From Actinoplanes teichomyceticus ATCC 31121 (GTDB taxonomy: Bacteria > Actinomycetota > Actinomycetes > Mycobacteriales > Micromonosporaceae): a DNA stretch of 64,000 nt. Position 1 is the stretch's first letter, and each line of letters starts with the position of its first letter. The notes beneath the pieces were generated by a model that saw only the letters and a program-made list of their open reading frames with translations, ran no database searches and was not told the origin of the DNA. A program made the translations under genes and the position numbers. The stretch lies in the NCBI RefSeq assembly GCF_003711105.1, contig NZ_CP023865.1:7485001-7549000 (forward strand), in the 5' to 3' direction. Of the stretch, positions 1 to 7,937 are shown piece by piece.

Positions 1-2117
1 GCGTGCGCGGTGAGCAGCCGGACCGCGTCACCCCGGTCGGCGCTCGGCGCGATCGTGTCGGCGGGCAGGTCCTGGCCCAGCACGTGGTCGAGAAACACCC
101 CGACGCCGGCGCCGGGCAGCCGGTCGACGAAGCGGGCGGCGGCGTCGAAGAGCACCACCATGGCGTCCAGATCACGGTCGGCGGCCTCGGCCCGCCACTG
201 CCGGGCCCGGGCGGCCTGCGCCGGGTCGGTGACGCGCAGCTCGCCGGTGCTCATCGCGTACCACCGGTCGGCGAGCCCGCTGGCCCGCCAGACCGTCCAC
301 AGCACGTCCTCGACCGAGGCGCCGGGCTCGGCGGCGGCCGTCCGGGCAACGGTGAGCAACCGGGCGATGGTCTGTGCCGGGCGAGCCCAGCGGCGTTCCA
401 CCATGTCCAGGCCGGCCGGGTCGCGAACCGCGTCGACCAGCAGCTCGCCGGACGGGCGCCGGTCCCCCGCGGCCAGCGCCAGCGCGCGCAGTCCCTGGCG
501 CAGCCGCCGTTCGGCGAGCGGGTCGGCGCCACCCAGCGGCGAGTGCAGCAGCGCCACCGCGGCCTCCTCGTCGAGCACCTCCGGGTCCAGCGAGCAGCGC
601 AGCAGGAGCAGGAACGGCGCGACCGCGGGCTGCAGGTGCAGCGGCAGGTCCTCGGCGTGGATCACGGTGGGCACGCCGGCCGCGACCAGGGCCCGCTGCA
701 CCGAGGGCTGCTGCAGGGTGGCGGAGCGCATCACCACCGCCATCCGCGACCAGGGGATCCCGTGGAGCAGGTGGGCCTCGCGCAGCGCGTGCGCGATGAA
801 GGCGGTCTCCGCGGCGGGCGACCGGAACGTCCGCACGACCGCCTCGGCCACCGGCCCGGCCGGCGCGGCGTCAGCCGGACCCGACGACCGCACCGCGACC
901 GGACCGGACGACCCGGCAACCACCGGCGCGGCGTCAGCCGGATCAGCCGATCGGACCGCGACCGGGCCGGACGACCCGGCAACCGCCGGGTCGGCGGCGG
1001 GTTCCGGGCCGGGCTCGGGAGGCGGGACCATCGGGCGGTGCCCGATCGGGCCGCGCATCCGGCGGGCCACCCGGGAGGTCGCGGTGAGCAGCGACGGCGC
1101 GGCCCGGTAGTTGGTGTGCAGGATCACCGTGTGGGCCGGAGCACCGGCCGCGGTGCGGAACCGGGCCGGGAAGTCGGCGACCACTTCCGGCGCGGCGCCC
1201 CGGAACCCGAAGATCGACGAATCCGGGTCGGCGAACGCGACCAGGGGCTTGCCGCCGCCGGCGACCTGGGCAAGCAGGTCCACCTGGGCCGGGTCGGTCT
1301 CGGCGAGCTCGTCGACGAAGACGAAGGCGAGGCGACGGCGCTCCGCGGCCAGCAGGTCCGGCTCGTCGGCGAGCAGTCCGGAGGCGGCCCGCACCAGCTC
1401 GGCCGGGTCGTAGGCGACCGAGCCGCGGGTGGTGGCGTCGCGCAGGGCCAGCACCTCGACGTACTCCCGGAGGAAGCGGGCGGCCGCCGACCAGTCGTCG
1501 CGGCCCAGGTCCGCGCCGAGCCGGGCGAGCTCGATCGGGCCGACGCCCCGCTCGGCGGCACGCTGCATCAGGTCGCGCAGCTGCTGCGCGAAGGCCCGGG
1601 TGGGCAGGGCCGGCCGCAGCTGCTCCGGCCACCCGATGGTGTCGGCGGCGTCCGGGTCCTCCACCACGGCCAGCAGCTCCCGGATGATCAGGTCCTGTTC
1701 CGGGCCGGTGAGCAGCCGCGGGGCGGGCTCGCCGCGCTCGGCGGCGGCACGGCGGAGCAGGCCGAAAGCGTACGCATGGAAGGTCCGCACCAGCGGCTCG
1801 TGCACGATCCGCCCGGCGTCCCCGGCGATCCGCGCCTCGATCCGGTCACGCAGCGACGCCGCGCCGCGGCGGCCGAAGGTGAGCACCAGGATCCGCTCCG
1901 GGTCGACGCCCTCGGCGATCCGGGCGGCGACCGCCTCGACCAGCACGGTGGTCTTGCCGGTGCCGGGGCCACCGACGACGAGCAGCGGGCCGCTGGTGTG
2001 CGCGGCCACCCGGGCCTGCACGGGATCGGCGCGCAGCTCGGGCGCGACCGGGCGGGGACGCCGGACCAGGCGGTAGTCGGGCCGGCGCACCGGGGACGGG
2101 GGGACCGGCGTGCTCAC
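1..2117 (-). CDS. UvrD/Rep-family ATP-dependent DNA helicase, 5' part (AdnA/AdnB-like candidate)
   Basis: The reading frame stays open to the left edge, so only the N-terminal 705 or so residues are present. A GTG start at 2117 gives a protein with Walker A GGPGTGKTT at about residues 49-57. A helicase motif II region, VDELAETD, lies near residue 267; it keeps the acidic pair but lacks the usual Gln of DExQ. Superfamily 1 motor proteins of this kind act on double-strand break ends. In actinobacteria they are often the AdnA/AdnB helicase-nuclease pair, which carries a C-terminal nuclease that would lie outside this window. The sequence contains a 21-residue tandem duplication, about residues 377-418. 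Family assignment is solid; the AdnA/B identity is inference from taxon and size. Confidence 0.8.
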   Translation of the reverse strand, partial: MSTPVPPSPVRRPDYRLVRRPRPVAPELRADPVQARVAAHTSGPLLVVGGPGTGKTTVLVEAVAARIAEGVDPERILVLTFGRRGAASLRDRIEARIAGDAGRIVHEPLVRTFHAYAFGLLRRAAAERGEPAPRLLTGPEQDLIIRELLAVVEDPDAADTIGWPEQLRPALPTRAFAQQLRDLMQRAAERGVGPIELARLGADLGRDDWSAAARFLREYVEVLALRDATTRGSVAYDPAELVRAASGLLADEPDLLAAERRRLAFVFVDELAETDPAQVDLLAQVAGGGKPLVAFADPDSSIFGFRGAAPEVVADFPARFRTAAGAPAHTVILHTNYRAAPSLLTATSRVARRMRGPIGHRPMVPPPEPGPEPAADPAVAGSSGPVAVRSADPADAAPVVAGSSGPVAVRSSGPADAAPAGPVAEAVVRTFRSPAAETAFIAHALREAHLLHGIPWSRMAVVMRSATLQQPSVQRALVAAGVPTVIHAEDLPLHLQPAVAPFLLLLRCSLDPEVLDEEAAVALLHSPLGGADPLAERRLRQGLRALALAAGDRRPSGELLVDAVRDPAGLDMVERRWARPAQTIARLLTVARTAAAEPGASVEDVLWTVWRASGLADRWYAMSTGELRVTDPAQAARARQWRAEAADRDLDAMVVLFDAAARFVDRLPGAGVGVFLDHVLGQDLPADTIAPSADRGDAVRLLTAH
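862..987. repeat. 63-bp tandem duplication inside the helicase gene
   Basis: Two adjacent 63-bp copies (862-924 and 925-987) differ at a few positions and encode a 21-residue Ala/Pro/Ser-rich repeat. The unit length is a multiple of three, so the helicase frame is kept. Confidence 0.8.
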
Positions 2118-2157
2118 GGCATCAATAAGAGCACGCCGGTACGACGTTTCCCCGGGG

Positions 2158-2706
2158 TCACCCGGTGACGGCGGCCTCGATCGCGTCCAGGGCGTCCGGG
2201 ACGGTGCGGGCCACCAGCACCATGTCCATCGCCCCGGCCCGGACGAACTTCGCGCCGACCAGCCCGTTCAGCCAGCCGATCAGGCCGTCGTAGAAGCCGT
2301 CCGGGTCGAGCAGGACCATCGGCCGGCGGTGCACGCCGAGGGTGGCGGTGGTCCACACCTCGAACAGCTCGTCCAGGGTGCCGAGGCCGCCGGGCAGGGT
2401 GAGGAAGGCGTCCGACCGGTCGATCATCAGGTTCTTCCGGCCGGCCATGTCGTCGGTGACGATCAACTCGTCCGAGCCGGTGTCGGCCACCTCCAGGTCG
2501 ACCAGGCGCTGCGGGATGATCCCGACGGTGTGCGCGCCGGCGGCCCGGGCGCCGGTGGCGACCGCGCCCATCATGCCGACGCGGCCGCCGCCGGAGACCA
2601 GGGTGTGTCCCCGCTCGCCGATCGCCCGGCCGGTCGCCGCGGCCAGATCGAGCCAGCGCTGCTCGATGGTGTTCGAGGAAGCGCAGAAGACGCAGATGGC
2701 GGCCAT
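2158..2706 (-). CDS. LOG-family protein (TIGR00730), short form
   Basis: A 182-residue protein with the Rossmann-like lysine decarboxylase/LOG fold signature. GGGRVGMMG is at residues 39-47, the RK pair at 90-91 and PGGLGTLDE at 105-113. Members with these residues hydrolyse nucleoside 5'-monophosphates (cytokinin-riboside-phosphate type phosphoribohydrolases); the physiological substrate in actinomycetes is not settled. The start ATG overlaps the stop of the upstream paralogue by one base (TGATG), so the two are translationally coupled. All conserved motif residues appear intact. Confidence 0.88.
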   Translation of the reverse strand: MAAICVFCASSNTIEQRWLDLAAATGRAIGERGHTLVSGGGRVGMMGAVATGARAAGAHTVGIIPQRLVDLEVADTGSDELIVTDDMAGRKNLMIDRSDAFLTLPGGLGTLDELFEVWTTATLGVHRRPMVLLDPDGFYDGLIGWLNGLVGAKFVRAGAMDMVLVARTVPDALDAIEAAVTG

Positions 2707-3473
2707 CAGGCGGACGCCTGCGCCGCGCCGGCGTCCACGATGATCCGGACCGCCTCGTCGACGTCGTCGGTGATCTGGATCAGGCCGAAGTCGGCCTCGC
2801 TGATCTTGCTGTCGTCGAGCATCCGCCCTCTGATCCAGTCGAGCAGGCCGCTCCAGTAGTCGACGCCCATCAGGATCACCGGGAACCGGGTGACCTTCCG
2901 GGTCTGGACCAGGGTGATCGCCTCGAACAGCTCGTCCAGCGTGCCGAAGCCGCCGGGGAGGACCACGAAGGCCTGCGCGTACTTGACGAACATGGTCTTG
3001 CGGACGAAGAAGTACCGGAAGTCGATGCCGATGTCGACCCAGTCGTTGAGGCCCTGCTCGAACGGCAGCTCGATGCCGAGCCCGACGGACATCCCGCCGG
3101 CCTCGGTGGCGCCCCGGTTCGCCGCCTCCATCACGCCCGGGCCCCCGCCGGTGATCACCGCGTACCCGGCCCGGGCGAGCGCGGCGCCCAGGTTCGCGGC
3201 GAGCTCGCACTCCGCGCTCTCCGGTTTGCTGCGGGCCGAGCCGAAGACGCTGACCGCCGGGGGCAGGTCGGCGAGGGTGTCGAACCCCTCGACGAACTCG
3301 GAGAGTATTCGCAGGGCGCGCCAGGCGTCCTTGGTCTTCCACTCACCGCGATGATGTGAGTCGAGCAATTTCTCGTCCGCGGTACTCGGTGGCACGGCCT
3401 CCCGACGCAGTGTGACGGCACCGCGATGACGCTGCGGCGCGGCCGGTGGTCGCCCGTTGGTGCTGTCGGTCAT
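2706..3473 (-). CDS. LOG-family protein (TIGR00730), long form
   Basis: A 255-residue paralogue of the downstream gene, with about 70 extra N-terminal residues. The nucleotide-binding motif GGGPGVMEA is at 109-117, RK at 158-159 and PGGFGTLDE at 173-181. The ATG at 3473 is chosen because TACCTT lies six bases upstream of it (leaderless arrangement). An in-frame start farther upstream at 3572 would add 33 residues without family similarity. It is probably the same enzymatic class as its neighbour, and the two may form a hetero-oligomer or use different nucleotides; that is inference. Confidence 0.87.
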   Translation of the reverse strand: MTDSTNGRPPAAPQRHRGAVTLRREAVPPSTADEKLLDSHHRGEWKTKDAWRALRILSEFVEGFDTLADLPPAVSVFGSARSKPESAECELAANLGAALARAGYAVITGGGPGVMEAANRGATEAGGMSVGLGIELPFEQGLNDWVDIGIDFRYFFVRKTMFVKYAQAFVVLPGGFGTLDELFEAITLVQTRKVTRFPVILMGVDYWSGLLDWIRGRMLDDSKISEADFGLIQITDDVDEAVRIIVDAGAAQASA

Positions 3474-3479
3474 GCGTCC

Positions 3480-3485
3480 AAGGTA
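3480..3485 (-). promoter_or_regulatory. -10 hexamer for a leaderless LOG-family transcript
   Basis: TACCTT on the minus strand lies 6 nt before the ATG at 3473. No Shine-Dalgarno sequence is visible. Confidence 0.55.
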
Positions 3486-3671
3486 GTGCGGACGGTCAGT
3501 ACCCGGTGAATAACCGGCTGCGTTTCGGTAAGAGGATTGCGGCCCGGAGACCTTTTTGCCAGATTGAAGCAACGGACGGTAGCTCTGGCACGTCTATACA
3601 GTTACCGCACCGCGTCCACACGGCAGGCACGGCGCCCGGGCCCCGGGTGTCCCGGTGAAAGGGCGGCCACC

Positions 3672-3878
3672 GTGACGAACCGATACGAGCGGCTGAGAAT
3701 GCACCGTCGGATGCAGCGGCGGATCCAGCTGGTGGTGGAGGAACGCCGCGTCGCGTTCGCGGCGCGGGAGTCCGAACCGGGTGTCGATCCGGAGGCCACG
3801 ATGGAGATCCCGCCACCGGAGCTGCCGGTGGTGGTGCCGCAGCGGGCGATCGGCCGGGTGGCCGTCCCCCAGGCCTGA
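3672..3878 (+). CDS. small conserved-looking hypothetical protein
   Basis: A 68-residue ORF starting with GTG at 3672, preceded by a GAAAGGG ribosome-binding-like run about 8 nt upstream. The N-terminal third is very basic (repeated Arg/His/Met), and the C-terminal part is Pro/Glu-rich. I recognise no family and no membrane segment. It sits alone between the divergent LOG genes and the convergent dapE. Codon use is high-GC at third positions, as in neighbouring real genes, which is the main support. Confidence 0.5.
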   Translation: MTNRYERLRMHRRMQRRIQLVVEERRVAFAARESEPGVDPEATMEIPPPELPVVVPQRAIGRVAVPQA

Positions 3879-3948
3879 GACCCCGCCGCGCCGCCGCGGC
3901 ATCCCGGCTCAGCCGGCCGGGCCCACGAAAGCGCCGCGCCGCCGCGGC

Positions 3949-5019
3949 TCAGCCGGCCAGCCAGCGGTGCAGGGTGGCCGCGCCGTCCCGGATCCGGCCG
4001 ATCTCGACGTGCTCGTCGGGCGCGTGCGCCAGCGCCGGATCGCCGGGGCCGTAGTTCAGCGCCGGGATGCCCAGCGCCGCGAACCGCGCCACGTCGGTCC
4101 AGCCCAGCTTGGCGGCCGGCACGGCGCCCACCGCGGCCAGGAAGTCACGGGCGGCCGGGGCGCTGAGCCCGGGCAGCGCGCCGGGCGCGGAATCGGTGAC
4201 CTCCAGGTCGTACCCGTCGAAGACCTCGCGCAGATGTTCCAGCGCCTGCCGCTCCGAACGGTCCGGGGCGAACCGCAGGTTCACCTCGACCGAGCACTCG
4301 TCCGGCACGACGTTTCCGGCGATGCCGCCGGCGATCCGCACGGCGTTCAAGCCTTCCCGGTACGTACATCCGTCGATCGTCACGGTCCGCGGGTGGTAGT
4401 CCTCCAGCCGGCGCAGCACCTCACCGGCGGCGTGGATGGCGTTCACCCCGCGCCAGGCCCGGGCGGTGTGCGCGCGCCGCCCGTGGGTGCGCACCAGCGC
4501 CCGCATCGTCCCCTGGCAGCCGGCCTCGATCGAACCGTACGTCGGTTCGAGCAGCACCGCGAAGTCGGCGCGCAACCACTCGGGGTGACTGGCGGCGACC
4601 CGGTTGAGCCCGTTGTACTCGGACTCGATCTCCTCCGCCTCGTAGAACAGGTAGGTGACGTCGTACGCCGGGTCGGGCAGGGTGGCGGCCAGATGCAGCG
4701 CGATGGCGACACCGGACTTCATGTCCGACGTCCCGCAGCCGTAGATGAGATCGTCGACGACAGTGGACGGCCAGTTGTCGTTGATCGGCACCGTGTCCAG
4801 GTGACCGGCCAGCACCACGCGCTGCTCACGACCCAGGTCGGTGCGCGCCATCACCGTGTTGCCGACGCGCTCGACCCTCAGGTGACCGGCGCGGCGAAGG
4901 ACGTCCTCCACACAGTCGGCGATCACCTTTTCGTCGCGGGACACGGACTCGATGTCGACCAGGGCACGAGTGAGCTCGACCGGGTCGACCAACACGTCCG
5001 GGGTCAGCGGGTTGGCCAT
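3949..5019 (-). CDS. dapE: succinyl-diaminopimelate desuccinylase DapE
   Basis: A 356-residue M20-family metallopeptidase that removes succinate from N-succinyl-LL-diaminopimelate in the lysine/peptidoglycan precursor pathway. Metal ligands and catalytic residues are visible: H73 and D75 in GHLDTVP, D99 in GTSDMKSG, the E129/E130 pair, a later Glu in LLEPTYGS and a C-terminal His in ALAHAPDEH. The chosen ATG at 5019 is preceded by TATGGT at six bases; a start farther upstream (5067) would add 16 unrelated residues. It is divergent from dapD, which acts two steps earlier in the same pathway. Confidence 0.95.
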   Translation of the reverse strand: MANPLTPDVLVDPVELTRALVDIESVSRDEKVIADCVEDVLRRAGHLRVERVGNTVMARTDLGREQRVVLAGHLDTVPINDNWPSTVVDDLIYGCGTSDMKSGVAIALHLAATLPDPAYDVTYLFYEAEEIESEYNGLNRVAASHPEWLRADFAVLLEPTYGSIEAGCQGTMRALVRTHGRRAHTARAWRGVNAIHAAGEVLRRLEDYHPRTVTIDGCTYREGLNAVRIAGGIAGNVVPDECSVEVNLRFAPDRSERQALEHLREVFDGYDLEVTDSAPGALPGLSAPAARDFLAAVGAVPAAKLGWTDVARFAALGIPALNYGPGDPALAHAPDEHVEIGRIRDGAATLHRWLAG

Positions 5020-5025
5020 GAGCGC

Positions 5026-5031
5026 ACCATA
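5026..5031 (-). promoter_or_regulatory. -10 hexamer of leaderless dapE
   Basis: TATGGT on the minus strand is separated by 6 nt from the ATG at 5019. Confidence 0.6.
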
Positions 5032-5082
5032 CAAGGCCGTCCCGAGCACCGGACGCACCTGATCCACCGACCCCGGCCCTAG

Positions 5083-5088
5083 TAGGGT
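5083..5088 (+). promoter_or_regulatory. -10 hexamer of leaderless dapD
   Basis: TAGGGT is followed by 7 nt and the GTG at 5096. Together with the dapE hexamer it makes a 76-bp divergent promoter region. Confidence 0.6.
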
Positions 5089-5095
5089 TCACCTC

Positions 5096-6040
5096 GTGGA
5101 TACCGCGATCTCGACCTCGCCCGCCTGGGGCGTCGGCCTTGCCACCGTCACCGCCGAGGGCCAGGTGCTGGACACCTGGTACCCGTCCGGGTTCCTCGGT
5201 CTGGGCGACGAGCCGGCCGACGTGCCGGCCCTGCCGGCCGGGCTGACCGGCCCGAAGCTGCTGCCCGGACTCTCGACCGTCGAGGTCCGGACCACGATCA
5301 AGTCGCTGGCCGAGCCGATCGCCGACGCCGCCGAGGCGTACCTGCGGCTGCACCTGCTGTCGCACCGCCTGGTCCGGCCGAACGAGCTGAACCTGGACGG
5401 GATCTTCGGCCAGCTCGCCAACGTGGCCTGGACCTCGGCCGGTCCGTGCCCGCCGGACCGGGTCGACGAGCTGCGCTTCCTGGAGCGCGCCGCGGGCCGG
5501 CACCTGGCCGTCCACGGCGTCGACAAGTTCCCGCGGATGACCGATTACGTCACCCCGTCCGGGGTCCGGATCGCCGACGCGGACCGCGTCCGGCTCGGCG
5601 CGCACCTGGCCCCGGGAACCACGGTCATGCACGAGGGATTCGTCAACTTCAACGCCGGCACGCTGGGCACCTCGATGGTCGAGGGCCGGATCGTGCAGGG
5701 TGTGGTGGTCGGCGACGGGTCCGACATCGGCGGCGGATCGTCGATCATGGGCACGCTGTCCGGCGGCGGCAAGGAGAAGGTCCGGATCGGCGAGCGCAGC
5801 CTGCTCGGCGCGAACGCCGGTGTCGGCATCTCGCTCGGCGACGACTGCGTGGTCGAGGCGGGCACCTACATCACCGCCTCGTCGAAGGTCGCGTTGCCCG
5901 ACGGTCGTGTGGTGAAGGCCATCGAGCTGTCCGGTGTGAACAATCTCCTGTTCTGGCGGAACTCGGTCACCGGCGCCCTGGAGGCCCGGCCGCGCAAGGG
6001 CACCGGCATCGAACTGAACAGCGCGCTGCACTCGAACTGA
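5096..6040 (+). CDS. dapD: tetrahydrodipicolinate N-succinyltransferase DapD (actinobacterial type)
   Basis: A 314-residue trimeric acyltransferase that transfers succinyl from succinyl-CoA to tetrahydrodipicolinate. The C-terminal half shows hexapeptide left-handed beta-helix repeats ([32 protein letters not shown]). The active-site segment [10 protein letters not shown] holds the Glu known in the mycobacterial enzyme. The N-terminal domain is typical of the actinobacterial subfamily. The GTG start has no Shine-Dalgarno but sits 7 nt after TAGGGT. It is divergent from dapE; dapC, the intervening step, is near 15 kb. Confidence 0.95.
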   Translation: MDTAISTSPAWGVGLATVTAEGQVLDTWYPSGFLGLGDEPADVPALPAGLTGPKLLPGLSTVEVRTTIKSLAEPIADAAEAYLRLHLLSHRLVRPNELNLDGIFGQLANVAWTSAGPCPPDRVDELRFLERAAGRHLAVHGVDKFPRMTDYVTPSGVRIADADRVRLGAHLAPGTTVMHEGFVNFNAGTLGTSMVEGRIVQGVVVGDGSDIGGGSSIMGTLSGGGKEKVRIGERSLLGANAGVGISLGDDCVVEAGTYITASSKVALPDGRVVKAIELSGVNNLLFWRNSVTGALEARPRKGTGIELNSALHSN

Positions 6041-6086
6041 ATCTATCGGCCTCGCTGGCGTTTGCCGGCCTCGCTCCGCTCGGCGG

Positions 6087-6178
6087 CATTTCGCCCCTCT
6101 GAGTCGATGACGAGAGCGCCGGACACGACCACGCTTCGCTTGTCGTGTCCGGCGCTCTCGTCATCGACGGGCGAAATG
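6087..6178. terminator. very long perfect inverted repeat downstream of dapD
   Basis: Two perfect 27-base arms (6103-6129 and 6142-6168) flank a 12-base loop. After a one-sided 6-base bulge the stem continues with another 10 perfect pairs (6087-6096 with 6169-6178). There is no T-tract. Its position between convergent genes suggests bidirectional termination, but it is much longer than a usual terminator. Confidence 0.65.
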
Positions 6179-6207
6179 CGCTCGGGGCACGGTTACGGCG
6201 GCCCGGC

Positions 6208-6343
6208 GTCCACGGGGACGGAACGCGACCGGGCACGGCGCGACAGCGCGACGTCCACGGAGACGGAACACGACCGGGGCACCGTGCGACAGCCCGGCGT
6301 CCACGGGGACGGAACGCGACCGGGCACGGTGCGACGCCCGGGC
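6208..6343. repeat. three 45/46-bp tandem units
   Basis: Units begin at 6208, 6253 and 6299, each with GTCCACGG then GACGGAAC. They are intergenic, and the period is not constant. Confidence 0.7.
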
Positions 6344-6383
6344 TTCGACGGGCGGAGCCCGCTTGGGGGGCGCGGTACCGCGG

Positions 6384-7214
6384 TCAGTGCAGGGCTGCGG
6401 CGGCGGCCGATCGTACGGCGGTGGTCAGGGTGGTCAGCAGCGCTGATTCGATTCGCCAGCGCTGCCAGTAGAGCGGGACGTCCAGGTGCCGGCCGGGAGC
6501 GAGGTCGACGTACTGACCGGAACGCAGCAGCGGCAGCGCGTTGCGCTCCGGGACCGCGCCCCAGCCCAGCCCCAGCCGGATCGCCTCGTTGAAGGCCGCC
6601 GCGGCGGGCACGTGGTGGATCAGCGGGGCGGCCGGCGACAGTCCCAGCAGGGACAGGAACCGGTGCTGGAGCTGATCCTTGCGGTTGTAGACGATCATCG
6701 GAGCGCGGCTCAGGTCGGTGACGTCCAGGCCGGGGGCGGCGACCGCGAGGTAGCGCATCGCGCCCAGTCGCTCCACCCGGCAGCCCTGCACCGCCACGTT
6801 CTCGGCGGTGACCGCGGCCATCGCGGCGCCGGACCGGAGCAGGTCGGCGGTGTAGTCCTGATCGTCGGTGTGCAGCTCGAACGTGGCGCCCGGGACCCCG
6901 GCCAGCACCGGCAGGAACCAGGTGTTCAGCGAATCGACGTTGACCACGATGGAGATCCGGGTGCCGCCCCGGGCCTGGGCCAGCGCCTCCCTCTCCAGCA
7001 GCGCGACCTGCCCGGCGAACCGGACCAGCGCCGCCCCGGCGGCCGTCGCCGTGCACGGTCGGGCCCGGCGTACCAGGACCTGCCCGACGGCACGTTCGAG
7101 CGCCTTGATCCGCTGGCTGACCGCCGAGGTGGTGACGTGGAGCTCACGTGCGGCCGCCTCGAAACTGCCCTGCTCCACGACGGCCTGGAAGGTCGCCAGC
7201 TGCACCCGGTCCAT
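6384..7214 (-). CDS. lysG: LysR-family regulator LysG/ArgP
   Basis: A 276-residue LysR-type regulator: winged HTH at residues 1-60, then a periplasmic-binding-like effector domain. It is divergent from lysE, the classic arrangement in which LysG senses intracellular basic amino acids and activates the exporter. The start at 7214 lies directly against an inverted repeat (GATTA-N8-TAATC, 7215-7232), suggesting autoregulation. I see no frame damage. ArgP-type (activating argO) is the equivalent name in enterics; the neighbouring lysE makes LysG the better name. Confidence 0.9.
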   Translation of the reverse strand: MDRVQLATFQAVVEQGSFEAAARELHVTTSAVSQRIKALERAVGQVLVRRARPCTATAAGAALVRFAGQVALLEREALAQARGGTRISIVVNVDSLNTWFLPVLAGVPGATFELHTDDQDYTADLLRSGAAMAAVTAENVAVQGCRVERLGAMRYLAVAAPGLDVTDLSRAPMIVYNRKDQLQHRFLSLLGLSPAAPLIHHVPAAAAFNEAIRLGLGWGAVPERNALPLLRSGQYVDLAPGRHLDVPLYWQRWRIESALLTTLTTAVRSAAAAALH

Positions 7215-7250
7215 GATTAAGTATCGCTAATCAACCTCAAGAATCTTGAG
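7215..7250. promoter_or_regulatory. lysG/lysE operator region
   Basis: Two inverted repeats occupy the divergent interval: GATTA-N8-TAATC at 7215-7232 and CTCAAG-AAT-CTTGAG at 7236-7250. LysR-type regulators bind such dyads. Assignment to LysG is inference from position. Confidence 0.55.
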
Positions 7251-7274
7251 CTGGAGTGAAGCGGGGCGCCCCCG

Positions 7275-7280
7275 TAGCGT
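7275..7280 (+). promoter_or_regulatory. -10 hexamer of leaderless lysE
   Basis: TAGCGT is followed by 7 nt and the ATG at 7288. Confidence 0.6.
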
Positions 7281-7287
7281 CGGGGCC

Positions 7288-7890
7288 ATGCTCACCTCCG
7301 CCCTGGCCGGTTTCGCCGCCTCCGCCGTACTGATCATCGCGATCGGCGCCCAGAACGCGTTCGTCCTGCGCCAAGGGCTGCGCCGGGAGCACGTGCTCTG
7401 GGTGGTCCTCACCTGCGCGCTCTCCGATCTGGCGCTGATCTCGGCGGGCATCGCCGGCCTCGGCGCGGTGGTGTCCGCCCAGCCGGCCCTGGTCACCGTC
7501 ATCCGGTGGGTCGGCGCGGCGTTCCTGATCGGCTACGCGGCGCTGGCCGCCCGCCGGGCCCTGCGCCCGGCCAGCAGCCTGGACCCTGCCGGCAAAGCGC
7601 CGTCCACGCTGCGTGCGACCCTGCTCACCTGCCTGGCGCTGACCTATCTCAACCCGCACGTCTATCTGGACACCGTGCTGCTGCTCGGCTCGGTGGCGCA
7701 GCAGCACGCGCACCGCTGGATGTTCGGTGCCGGCGCGGCCGCCGCCAGCCTGGTCTGGTTCACCGCGCTCGGCGCCGGCGCGCACCGGCTCGGGCCCCTG
7801 CTCGCCCGGCCCGGCGCCTGGCGGGTGCTGGACGGCCTGATCGCCCTGGTGATGGCCGGGGTGGCGGCGACCTTGCTGATCCCGGCTTGA
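7288..7890 (+). CDS. lysE: LysE-family basic amino acid exporter
   Basis: A 200-residue membrane protein with about six hydrophobic segments. The family hallmark [11 protein letters not shown] lies after the first segment, and NPHVYLD is near the middle. It exports lysine/arginine when their internal level rises. It is divergent from its presumed activator lysG and sits in a region rich in lysine-pathway genes (dapE, dapD, dapC). The start at 7288 has no Shine-Dalgarno but a -10 hexamer 7 nt upstream. Confidence 0.93.
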   Translation: MLTSALAGFAASAVLIIAIGAQNAFVLRQGLRREHVLWVVLTCALSDLALISAGIAGLGAVVSAQPALVTVIRWVGAAFLIGYAALAARRALRPASSLDPAGKAPSTLRATLLTCLALTYLNPHVYLDTVLLLGSVAQQHAHRWMFGAGAAAASLVWFTALGAGAHRLGPLLARPGAWRVLDGLIALVMAGVAATLLIPA

Positions 7891-7937
7891 CCCTCAAGCA
7901 GGTCGAGGCAGCAGAGTGGGTGGCTGTGCGGAGCGAG

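Larger units (their letters stand above)
6041..6383. other. convergent intergenic region dapD/lysG with hairpin and repeats
   Basis: About 340 bp without a supportable gene. It holds a very long inverted repeat (6087-6178) and three tandem 45/46-bp units (6208-6343). Open frames through it on both strands are compositional artefacts. Confidence 0.7.

Noticed and set aside
3..2168. A 721-codon plus-strand open frame
   Set aside because: It is antisense to the helicase gene, is rich in Arg/Gly/His/Gln with no motif, and arises because high third-position GC removes stops in other frames.
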